Shown here: piece after piece, positions 8,326-15,798 of the stretch | Position numbering within the stretch: the first letter of the stretch is position 1 | Layout of the letters: every line of letters starts with the position of its first letter | Assembly (NCBI RefSeq): GCF_014196915.1 | Contig: NZ_JACIEP010000022.1 | Location: 1-61,090 of the forward strand | Direction: 5' to 3' | Source: Dysgonomonas hofstadii | GTDB taxonomy: Bacteria > Bacteroidota > Bacteroidia > Bacteroidales > Dysgonomonadaceae | Length of the DNA stretch: 61,090 nt | Program-made: the position numbers and the translations under genes | Notes under the pieces: generated by a model | Told to the model about the DNA's origin: nothing | The model's input: the letters and a program-made list of their open reading frames with translations, nothing else | Database searches by the model: none

Positions 8326-8796
8326 ATGAAGTATACAATACTACTTCCACTTGTGGCATTATTGCTTATTTCTTGTAATAACACAGCTGAGACAAAAAGT
8401 CAAACAAAAGAAACAATTAAAAAAGAAGATAAAATGACAACAATACATTTAACAAAAGCAGAATTCTTGTCAAAAGTTGCTAATTTTGAAACAAATCCTA
8501 CTGAATGGAAATATTTAGGGGATAAATCGGCATTGATTGATTTCTATGCTGATTGGTGTGGCCCTTGTAAAGCTATAGCTCCGGTGCTGGATGAATTGGC
8601 CGCAGAATACGGAGGTCGTATATATATTTATAAGATAAATACGGAAACTGAACCTGAACTAGCGTCTGCGTTTGGGATAAGAAGCATACCTTCTTTACTG
8701 TTTGTTCCGATGACCGGACAACCTCAAATGGGTGCAGGAGCATTACCAAAACAGCAACTGAAGGAGGCTATTGATAATCTTTTATTAAAAGAGTAA
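8326..8796 (+). CDS. Thioredoxin-fold lipoprotein
   Basis: A thioredoxin of 156 residues with a lipoprotein signal (LLLISC, lipidated cysteine C17) and the canonical active site WCGPC (C78 and C81). Residues 18-40 are a lysine/threonine-rich tether. It probably acts on the periplasmic side of a membrane, reducing persulfides or disulfides, and matches the rhodanese before it. The gene starts two bases after the DUF2892 stop. An internal ATG (MTTIHLTKAEF, about residue 37) would give a cytoplasmic thioredoxin of standard length, so two forms are conceivable. Confidence 0.88.
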   Translation: MKYTILLPLVALLLISCNNTAETKSQTKETIKKEDKMTTIHLTKAEFLSKVANFETNPTEWKYLGDKSALIDFYADWCGPCKAIAPVLDELAAEYGGRIYIYKINTETEPELASAFGIRSIPSLLFVPMTGQPQMGAGALPKQQLKEAIDNLLLKE

Positions 8797-8820
8797 CAGT
8801 AAATATAAATTTAGACTAAA

Positions 8821-9198
8821 ATGGCAGACAATACAAATAATTCGCAAGTAAGAACATTATGCCAGATCAGGGATGTGTATCGGGCTATTTATGACTTTGA
8901 GTTAAACTTTCAGCAATTATATGATCTTGGACTGAACGAAGGGATGCTGCTATGTTCGCTGAATGCTCAGAAATATTCATCCAATGAATTGGCTAGTGTA
9001 TTGGGATTGAGCAATTCGAATACATCGAAAGTGATAAAATCGGTCGAAAAGAAAGGGCTTATCAGACGTATTGTAGGTAAGGAGGATAAGCGCCAGATGT
9101 ATTTTGCTTTGACTGATCTGGGCAAGAAGAAACTTGAATCGATAAAATGTGCTGAGTTTGATATACCTCAAACACTAGAATCTATTATAAAAAGATAA
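8821..9198 (+). CDS. MarR-family winged-helix regulator (marR2)
   Basis: A 125-residue MarR-type protein with recognition helix SNSNTSKVIKSVE and wing DKRQMYFALTDLG, clearly paralogous to marR1. It is last in the rhodanese - DUF2892 - thioredoxin operon, 24 bases after the thioredoxin gene. The DNA-reading helices of the two proteins are nearly the same, which fits the TTCCAnTGGAA dyads upstream of both operons. Cysteines occur in TLCQIRD and LLCSLNA; a redox or persulfide sensing role is inference. Confidence 0.82.
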   Translation: MADNTNNSQVRTLCQIRDVYRAIYDFELNFQQLYDLGLNEGMLLCSLNAQKYSSNELASVLGLSNSNTSKVIKSVEKKGLIRRIVGKEDKRQMYFALTDLGKKKLESIKCAEFDIPQTLESIIKR

Positions 9199-9346
9199 AA
9201 TTTTTATCTATTGACGATTTGTTCTCTCTTTTTTCTACTATAAAACAAGTTGCAAATACGCAACAAGAACCACTACGTATTAGTAAGTTAGATTTTGGAT
9301 AAAAGATCTAATTTCCGTGTAATTTCATAGGTTAGGCAAATTTTAT

Positions 9347-9354
9347 TATCTTTG
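9347..9354 (+). promoter_or_regulatory. Promoter with a long leader upstream of otsAB
   Basis: The -7 box TATCTTTG at 9347-9354 is the only clear promoter in the 428-base gap 9199-9626. It implies a 5' leader of about 265 bases before otsAB. A small dyad GTTGC-aaatac-GCAAC lies near 9250-9265 and may help end the marR2 operon. I saw no known riboswitch in the leader. Confidence 0.5.
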
Positions 9355-9626
9355 TAAAAGTCTTGAATACATTGAAAACAATATTGTTTTTTCTTCTTTA
9401 AAATCTACTTATTCGGTAGATACCTTATTTAAGCGGAGTTGATCCGAAATATAGCCAATATATAATTCAGTTTTCTTAAAGGAATTTAGGTTACTCTTTT
9501 GGGCTTCATATGATAATTAATCTGAGGATAATAAAGTTTCTATAGGTTCACTACATCCTTCTGTGTTCAAGCGAATTATTCCATTTTTAATAATCGGACT
9601 GCCCTGCCCGATACAAAAATTATTTT

Positions 9627-11792
9627 ATGAAGTTGATTATTATATCTAATAGATTACCACTGAAAGTAGTGGAAGAGGAAAATGAGTACAAGGTCGTTCC
9701 TAGCTCAGGTGGTCTTTCAACCGGACTGAACTCATTAGAGACAAATATGGAAACACATTGGATCGGTTGGACTGGAATGTATCTTGATGATCTGCGTGAA
9801 CAAGAAAAAATAGACAAACAACTGGCTGATCTAAACTTTCATTCGGTAAATCTTACCCCTTCACAAATAGAAAATTATTATGAAGGATACAGTAACAGTG
9901 TAATTTGGCCGCTTTCTCATTATTTTTTTAGCAATGTAAGGTACAATAATGACTACTGGTCTGTATATAAGGAGGTGAATGCTTTATTCTGTGAAAAAGC
10001 AATGCAAATAATAGAACCTAGTGATATTGTTTGGATTCAGGACTATCAATTGATGCTTTTACCTCGAATGATAAGAGACCGAATACCTGGAGTCAGTATT
10101 GGTTATTTCCATCATATACCATTTCCTTCTTATGAATTATTTAGGTGCTTGCCCGAAAGAAGTGATATTTTAAACGGTCTGTTAGGTGCCGATCTTGTTG
10201 CTTTCCATACGCATGGATATATGAGACATTTCATTAGTGCTGTTTACCGGGTACTGAAATTAGATTGTAACCTCGATGAAATTCATTTAGATGACAGAAT
10301 CGTAGATGTGGATGCTTTTCCAATGGGAATAAACTATGATATGTATCACAATGCTTTACTAAATCCGGATATAAAGAAGCAAGCTGATAAACTACGAGGT
10401 GAGTTTGGTAACAGCAAGCTTATATTATCTGTAGATAGGCTCGACTATAGTAAAGGTATTCTTATGCGTTTAAGGTGTTTTGAAGACTTTCTGGCGAACC
10501 AACCCCAATACAGAGGAAAGGTTAGCCTCATTATGATTGTCGCTCCATCAAGAGACAATGTTGATATTTATGCAAAACTGAAAGAAGATATAGACCAGAA
10601 GGTGGGAGCTATCAATGGTAAGTATGCGACAGCAGGATGGCAACCAATCAATTATTTTTATAGGTCATTCGTCTTCGAAGAGATCGCCGCTTTATATCAT
10701 ATATCGGATATCTGTTTAGTTAACCCTTTTAGGGATGGAATGAATCTTGTTGCAAAAGAGTATATTGCAACAAAACGAGATGGGAAAGGAGTGCTCATTT
10801 TAAGTGAAATGGCCGGAGCATCTATTGAGCTATCTGATGCACTGATAGTGAATCCAACTAATATAAAAGAAATAGAAAATGCTCTTCTTCAAGCACTGGA
10901 AATGCCAGAAGAGGAACAAAAAGCAACTATCTCAAATATGCAAGAGATTATTTCTTCTCAACATGTTGGACAATGGGCCAAAGATTTTATAGATGAATTG
11001 GTCTTAGTAAAAAAGAAAAATAAAGAATTACAAAAGAAAATAATTGTACAAAAAAACTTCAATGAAATAAAAGATGCATATCAAAAAGCAGAAAAACGTC
11101 TGATTATTTTAGACTATGATGGCACATTGGTTTCGTTTCACCGCAATCCGATGAAAGCATCACCAACGATTGACGTTCTTGATCTTTTAGAAAAAATGTG
11201 TGCCGATAGCCATAATAAAATGATAATAAGTAGTGGTAGGGATAAACAGACACTTGAAGATTGGTTAGGACATTTACCTTTGGACATGGCTGCCGAACAT
11301 GGTATGTTTTATAAAGAACATGGTATATGGAAAAGTAAAGTGCAGAAAATTGAATGGGATCAAGAGATAATAGACATAATTAAACATACAGTTAAAAAGA
11401 CTCCACGTTCGAAACTGGAAATAAAAGAGACAGCCTTGGTCTTTCATTACAGGGATGTTGATGTCTGGCTAGCAGACCTACGTGTAACACAACTGATAAA
11501 TGCCTTGATAAATCCAACGTCGAGACAGAACTTGCAGATAATGAAGGGAAATAAGATTGTAGAAATTAAGTCAGGTGAATTTAATAAAGGCTCAGAAGCT
11601 TTAAGGCTAATGAATCAAAGTGAATACGATTTTGTGATGGCTATAGGAGATGATACAACTGATGAAGAAATGTTTATGGCATTGCCGGATACCGCTATTA
11701 CTATAAAAGTAGGAGACCCATCAAATGCAGCGCGGTATAATATTCCAAAACAAGATTTAAACATTGATTTTTTGAAAAAACTAATAAAATAA
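9627..11792 (+). CDS. otsAB: Bifunctional trehalose-6-phosphate synthase/phosphatase
   Basis: A 721-residue fusion. Residues 1 to about 465 are GT20 trehalose-6-phosphate synthase, joining UDP-glucose and glucose-6-phosphate: GGLSTGL, WIGWTG, FHHIPFPSYELFRCLPER, VDRLDYSKGI and NPFRDGMNLVAKEY are present. Residues from about 490 are a HAD-type trehalose phosphatase with DYDGTL (nucleophile aspartate), ISSGRD, AAEHGMFY and IGDDTTDEEMF. The product is trehalose, an osmotic and desiccation protectant. The stop is 11 bases before the GH15 gene, so the two are co-transcribed. Both active sites look intact. Confidence 0.95.
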   Translation: MKLIIISNRLPLKVVEEENEYKVVPSSGGLSTGLNSLETNMETHWIGWTGMYLDDLREQEKIDKQLADLNFHSVNLTPSQIENYYEGYSNSVIWPLSHYFFSNVRYNNDYWSVYKEVNALFCEKAMQIIEPSDIVWIQDYQLMLLPRMIRDRIPGVSIGYFHHIPFPSYELFRCLPERSDILNGLLGADLVAFHTHGYMRHFISAVYRVLKLDCNLDEIHLDDRIVDVDAFPMGINYDMYHNALLNPDIKKQADKLRGEFGNSKLILSVDRLDYSKGILMRLRCFEDFLANQPQYRGKVSLIMIVAPSRDNVDIYAKLKEDIDQKVGAINGKYATAGWQPINYFYRSFVFEEIAALYHISDICLVNPFRDGMNLVAKEYIATKRDGKGVLILSEMAGASIELSDALIVNPTNIKEIENALLQALEMPEEEQKATISNMQEIISSQHVGQWAKDFIDELVLVKKKNKELQKKIIVQKNFNEIKDAYQKAEKRLIILDYDGTLVSFHRNPMKASPTIDVLDLLEKMCADSHNKMIISSGRDKQTLEDWLGHLPLDMAAEHGMFYKEHGIWKSKVQKIEWDQEIIDIIKHTVKKTPRSKLEIKETALVFHYRDVDVWLADLRVTQLINALINPTSRQNLQIMKGNKIVEIKSGEFNKGSEALRLMNQSEYDFVMAIGDDTTDEEMFMALPDTAITIKVGDPSNAARYNIPKQDLNIDFLKKLIK

Positions 11793-11803
11793 TTTGATTG
11801 CTT

Positions 11804-13597
11804 ATGGATAATCTAGATTACGGTGTAGTTGGAAATTGTAAAACGGCTGCTTTAATATCAAAAGAGGGAAGCATCGATTGGCTTTGTTTTCCGGTATTCG
11901 ATTCTCCATCTGTATTTTCTAAATTGTTAGATAATGATAAAGGTGGGAGTTTTTCATTCATTGTTTCTGATGGCTATCGTATTACACAAAATTACTTTAA
12001 AGAAACAAATATACTTGGTACTCGCTTTGCTTCTGATGAGGGTGTATTTGAAGTACTTGATTTTATGCCAAGATATAAGACTCGTGAAGACGAGTATTAT
12101 ATACCTTCCGAGATCTATCGTTATGTAAGGCTTATTGAAGGTAAACCGCGTTTCAGGATAAATTATACTCCTGTAATGAATTACGCTAGAGATTCAGTCA
12201 TACATAAAAAGTTTACCGACTTTATAAGAACATTTTCTTTAGCAGATGGGACTGATAACATCTATTTATATTCAAGTATTGACTTTGATTCCATATTAAA
12301 TCAAGAAGAAATTATTCTGGAGCAGGATCAATACATGTTATTGTCGTATAGTCAGAAATTAGCAAATATAGATATCGACCGTGCTTATCTAGAATATCAG
12401 CGTACAAAAATTTACTGGTTGAACTGGAATAATCGTTCCCGAAAATTTGTAGAATATAATGACTATATCTGTCGCAGTTTGTTAGCTCTTAAATTGATGT
12501 GTTATGAGTCATCTGGAGCTATTATGGCAGCTCTGACCACCAGTATTCCGGAGACAATAGGTGAAGTCCGCAACTGGGATTATCGATTTTGTTGGATTCG
12601 TGATGCATCTATGTCTATAGAAACGCTCATAGAGCTTGGACATCATTCGACAGCGAAACGGTTTATGTCCTTTGTAAAGGATATATTGAAATCTAAATCA
12701 GATTCTTTACAAATTATGTATGGAATAGATGGTAGCCGTACGTTAAAAGAAGAGATATTACCTCATTTGGCAGGATATGAAAATTCCCAACCGGTAAGAA
12801 TCGGTAATGCCGCATATTTCCAAAAACAAAATGACACTTTCGGCTATTTGATGGATGTTATACATAGCTATTATTTCCGTTTTCCTGGGACATTGGGCGA
12901 GTTGGAAGAAATGTGGGAAGTTGTTAAATCGATCATCAGAACGGTTTATATTGTTTGGCGAAATCCTGATCAGAGTATATGGGAGTTCCGTAACATCGAA
13001 AAGCATTTTGTCTTCTCGAAGGTAATGTGTTGGGTAGCTCTTGACAGAGCAATAGAGATAGCTAAACTTTTAAATCAGGCCGATTATGTATCAGCATGGC
13101 AAAAAGAAGCGATGGCTATAAAAGAAGATGTGATGCTCAATGGCTGGAACGATCAGATTCAAAGTTTTACTCAAGCTTATGATAATACGCATATGGATTC
13201 ATCATTGCTTTTGATGGAACAGTATGGTTTTATAGATGCAGGTAATGATCGCTATATAAAAACGGTAAAGCGTATAAAAGATGAATTATATCATAATGGA
13301 TTGATGTATCGATATAAAGTTGATGATGACTTTGGTTTGCCCTCTTCTGCTTTTACTATCTGTACTTTTTGGCTAACTCGTGCATTGTTTATGATTGGAG
13401 AGAAAGGCGAAGCCCGGAAAATATTTGATCAGCTACTGACGTATTCTAATCATCTGGGATTATTTAGTGAGGATCTGGATTTCGAAACCAAGCGTATGAT
13501 GGGGAATTTCCCTCAGGCGTATTCCCATCTGGCATTGATAAAGACTGCTTTACTATTCTCGGAGGAACGGAGATATATCAATTTTATTAAACCTTGA
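11804..13597 (+). CDS. GH15 family glycoside hydrolase (glucoamylase/trehalase type)
   Basis: An inverting alpha-glucosidase of family GH15, 597 residues. The N-terminal beta-sandwich begins DYGVVGNCKTAALIS-GSIDWLC, a standard opening of bacterial GH15 proteins. The (alpha/alpha)6 domain has NWDYRFCWIRDASMS and the C-terminal LGLFSEDLD (glutamate about 556) followed by NFPQAYSHLALI. No signal peptide is seen, so it is cytoplasmic. Its operon partner is otsAB, which suggests trehalose as substrate, though glucoamylase or dextran hydrolysis cannot be excluded from sequence. I start at ATG 11804; the in-frame TTG six bases earlier is unlikely. Confidence 0.88.
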   Translation: MDNLDYGVVGNCKTAALISKEGSIDWLCFPVFDSPSVFSKLLDNDKGGSFSFIVSDGYRITQNYFKETNILGTRFASDEGVFEVLDFMPRYKTREDEYYIPSEIYRYVRLIEGKPRFRINYTPVMNYARDSVIHKKFTDFIRTFSLADGTDNIYLYSSIDFDSILNQEEIILEQDQYMLLSYSQKLANIDIDRAYLEYQRTKIYWLNWNNRSRKFVEYNDYICRSLLALKLMCYESSGAIMAALTTSIPETIGEVRNWDYRFCWIRDASMSIETLIELGHHSTAKRFMSFVKDILKSKSDSLQIMYGIDGSRTLKEEILPHLAGYENSQPVRIGNAAYFQKQNDTFGYLMDVIHSYYFRFPGTLGELEEMWEVVKSIIRTVYIVWRNPDQSIWEFRNIEKHFVFSKVMCWVALDRAIEIAKLLNQADYVSAWQKEAMAIKEDVMLNGWNDQIQSFTQAYDNTHMDSSLLLMEQYGFIDAGNDRYIKTVKRIKDELYHNGLMYRYKVDDDFGLPSSAFTICTFWLTRALFMIGEKGEARKIFDQLLTYSNHLGLFSEDLDFETKRMMGNFPQAYSHLALIKTALLFSEERRYINFIKP

Positions 13598-13637
13598 AAA
13601 TTGACTCAGTAGAGTTTTTTATAAGTTATACAATAGA

Positions 13638-13673
13638 GGCACAGGTAATGAGAACCTGTGCCTTTGTTTTTTT
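13638..13673 (+). terminator. Rho-independent terminator of otsAB-GH15
   Basis: Perfect 9-bp stem GGCACAGGT (13638-13646) with ACCTGTGCC (13654-13662), a 7-base loop, then TTTGTTTTTTT. It separates the rightward trehalose operon from the leftward methyltransferase gene whose stop codon lies in the T-run. Confidence 0.9.
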
Positions 13674-14295
13674 ATATCTTTTTGCCTACAAAGCGTATAA
13701 CAGAAGCTTTACCATTATGTCCTATACCTTCTGCCAGTCTTATTTCTTTTTCTTCTAAAAGATCGATCTCCATCGAATCAAAGATAGAGAGAATTTCTTG
13801 CTTCGAATACATCATATCCACATATGGCGGACCTCCGGCTAATGGGTTTTGTTGCTGATGTTTTACATGTTCTTTACCGAATCCTTCAATAATAATATGC
13901 CCTCCGGTTTTCAACAAAGGCAATAACGACCTGTGATATTTCTCTTTTAATTGTTCCGGTAGGTGAACATAGGTAAGAGCAATTACATCATAGGAGTCGA
14001 CAATATAATTTTCAGAGATATCTTCGAAATCAATCACTTTGAATGAAATATTCACGCTATTCTTTTGAGCCAAACGCAAGGCTTTTTCTTTAGCTTGCTG
14101 GCTTTGGTCGAAAGCGTCTACACTCCATCCCCTTGTTGTTGCATATACACCATTCCGTCCCTCTCCATCAGCCGGAAGAAGAATTTTTCCTGTTGGAAGC
14201 GTATCGATGATTTGCTTGAAGAATAGATTTGGAGCTTCTCCATAGCGGTATTCTTCCATATTGTAACTTTCGTCCCATTTATTATTCATAGTCAT
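13672..14295 (-). CDS. Class I SAM-dependent methyltransferase
   Basis: A 207-residue methyltransferase of the TehB-like/Methyltransf_25 group. The SAM-binding motif I is ILLPADGEGRNGVY and the acidic motif II VDAFDQS; motif IV is YDVIALTYVHLP. The substrate is unknown; relatives methylate thiols, tellurite or thiopurines. It starts 10 bases after the stop of the phospholipase gene and is probably co-transcribed with it. A second in-frame ATG two codons in (14289) is equally possible. No signal peptide, so cytoplasmic. Confidence 0.85.
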   Translation of the reverse strand: MTMNNKWDESYNMEEYRYGEAPNLFFKQIIDTLPTGKILLPADGEGRNGVYATTRGWSVDAFDQSQQAKEKALRLAQKNSVNISFKVIDFEDISENYIVDSYDVIALTYVHLPEQLKEKYHRSLLPLLKTGGHIIIEGFGKEHVKHQQQNPLAGGPPYVDMMYSKQEILSIFDSMEIDLLEEKEIRLAEGIGHNGKASVIRFVGKKI

Positions 14296-14305
14296 TCATT
14301 TTTTG

Positions 14306-15220
14306 TTAATATGCACTGAAGAAATCCGGTTTTATCGTAAATCCTATTCTTACCTGATTTGTATATTTTTTGTAATTCAGCAACCCTTCTCCATAACCGG
14401 CATAATAATCCAAAGTTAAGTATTGATTTGAATTTTTCGATACTCTAAATGATAAAGATGTGTGTAAATTAGGGTTTATAAACTGATCCCGTGGGATTAT
14501 ATTAAGACTGAACCACCATAAATTTTTACTATCAATATAATTAACCGAAAAGATACCATAACCTTTATAACGTAACAAATCTTTATTATTACCTCCATCC
14601 ACATAAGGTAGATACACTTGAGCTTTAGCCGATAAGCGCATATTATAGAAATATTTGGCTGACAGATTCAGATAGTTCCAACTACGAGAATCTTCTCCTG
14701 CTTTTCCATTCGATTCATGTTCCAGAGAAACCATTACCGCTCCTTTCAGTTTGTTGTTTTTGATAATGTAGCGTCCGACTCCTATTCCGGGATTGTAATT
14801 CGTATCGCGGAAAGGGCTCGATTTGTCATAAATATCCCAGAATGACTTTTGAGAATAAATAATGTACAAAAACGAATTGAATGGCAAGACGCTTCTGGTA
14901 ACTCTGTGGCGAATACTAAACTGGAAGAATGCATCCGCTGTTTTACGGGTTACCGATTTGTTTAAAGGGATTCCCGTTACCATATAATTATCCTTATACA
15001 CCGCAAAAGGAGCCTGCTTGTCTAGTACAGACCTTACAAGGTCTTCTGAAACTTCAATCGGTCTATGTTTCAATACATTTATTGACTGCATCTCATTCAG
15101 ATAGTTATTCCGAAGTGAAATACTATCTACCTGTAAGATCGTATTTTCTTGTGAGTAGACCCTGGGTATGTGTATAATGAGGATAAACAATACGATTATT
15201 ATATAAAATATTGTTTTCAT
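14306..15220 (-). CDS. pldA: Outer-membrane phospholipase A1 (OMPLA family)
   Basis: An outer-membrane beta-barrel phospholipase. The catalytic stretch EHESNGKAGEDSRSWN holds His, Ser and Asn with spacing H-x-S and S-x(11)-N, the same as H142, S144 and N156 of E. coli OMPLA. A signal peptide (MKTIFYIIIVLFILIIHIP...YSQ) begins at ATG 15220, which I prefer; an in-frame ATG at 15238 would lie inside the hairpin described next. The enzyme is normally silent until the outer membrane is disturbed. It heads a two-gene unit with the methyltransferase and lies just downstream of the efflux operon's terminator. Confidence 0.85.
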   Translation of the reverse strand: MKTIFYIIIVLFILIIHIPRVYSQENTILQVDSISLRNNYLNEMQSINVLKHRPIEVSEDLVRSVLDKQAPFAVYKDNYMVTGIPLNKSVTRKTADAFFQFSIRHRVTRSVLPFNSFLYIIYSQKSFWDIYDKSSPFRDTNYNPGIGVGRYIIKNNKLKGAVMVSLEHESNGKAGEDSRSWNYLNLSAKYFYNMRLSAKAQVYLPYVDGGNNKDLLRYKGYGIFSVNYIDSKNLWWFSLNIIPRDQFINPNLHTSLSFRVSKNSNQYLTLDYYAGYGEGLLNYKKYTNQVRIGFTIKPDFFSAY

Positions 15221-15224
15221 ATCT

Positions 15225-15268
15225 AAAAAAGAGAGCAAAAGACGATTTCAGAATTCGGTTTTGCTCTC
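15225..15268 (-). terminator. Terminator/attenuator between the efflux operon and pldA
   Basis: On the minus strand GAGAGCAAAA (15268-15259) pairs perfectly with TTTTGCTCTC (15240-15231) and is followed by TTTTTT. It ends the tolC-DUF2892 operon. The T-run stops only four bases before the pldA ATG, so read-through would directly decide pldA expression and no room is left for a separate pldA promoter downstream of it. Confidence 0.8.
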
Positions 15269-15288
15269 TCAGAAACTTATTAATCAAT

Positions 15289-15477
15289 TCACCGTTTAAT
15301 GTTTAATTTATCGAGCAGGATTTCCAACGGACAAAATTTAGTAAATGAAGACTGTATCAGATTCACTCCCACAAATGCAGGCAACAACAGCCATCCGATG
15401 GAAACAAAATAAGCCAACGAAATACCAATCAGAACCATTGTGCCTGCTACTATACGGATAATATATTCACGTTTCAT
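15289..15477 (-). CDS. DUF2892 (YgaP-type membrane domain) protein
   Basis: A 62-residue membrane protein with two hydrophobic helices (IIRIVAGTMVLIGISLAYF and a second around WLLLPAFVGVNLIQ) and FTKFCPLEILL, the pattern of free-standing DUF2892 proteins. The start is ATG 15477, two bases after the stop of the PII-like gene; the longer frame begins with TTG and overlaps that stop. It is the last gene of the efflux operon. A related DUF2892 gene accompanies the rhodanese at 8087. Confidence 0.8.
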   Translation of the reverse strand: MKREYIIRIVAGTMVLIGISLAYFVSIGWLLLPAFVGVNLIQSSFTKFCPLEILLDKLNIKR

Positions 15478-15479
15478 AA

Positions 15480-15797
15480 TCAAATCAATTTAGAGAAGTT
15501 TTCTACATCAAGGACAAAAGCATGTACAGGAAAAGGATTATTCGTTTCAATATTACAACTGTCAATCTCTGTAATAGCATTATCAGCAATTTCTTTTGTC
15601 ACAAAGCTGAAAAGCATTATAGAGTTTGTTTTAGCATTGCTCGCATTAGCCGCAAACCAGCCCAAATTTTCCTCTTTCTTTTTATAGCCAGTGATATTGG
15701 TCACACTGAATCGTTTCACTCCGGCATCTTGGAGTAGGCTTGCTACCTGCTCCTGATACTCTTTTATACTTAATACAACTAATAGCTTCATAATCAT
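15480..15797 (-). CDS. PII-like / DUF3240-like small protein of the efflux operon
   Basis: A 105-residue protein with a ferredoxin-like alpha/beta pattern (MKLLVVLSIKEYQEQVASLLQD ... VTNITGYKKK ... HAFVLDVENF) resembling PII-like proteins that are often encoded beside RND metal pumps. It starts two bases after the pump's stop and two in-frame ATGs (15797, 15791) are possible. It may sense a ligand and modulate the pump or bind metal. The T-loop-like region KKKEENLGWF lacks the tyrosine uridylylation motif of true PII. Family assignment is moderate. Confidence 0.6.
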   Translation of the reverse strand: MIMKLLVVLSIKEYQEQVASLLQDAGVKRFSVTNITGYKKKEENLGWFAANASNAKTNSIMLFSFVTKEIADNAITEIDSCNIETNNPFPVHAFVLDVENFSKLI

Positions 15798-15798
15798 T

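Noticed and set aside
9627-9817. Leftward frame at the start of otsAB
   Set aside because: Antisense to a certain gene and without supporting signals.
11798-11803. TTG start for the GH15 gene
   Set aside because: An ATG two codons on begins the conserved sequence and is better placed after the otsAB stop.
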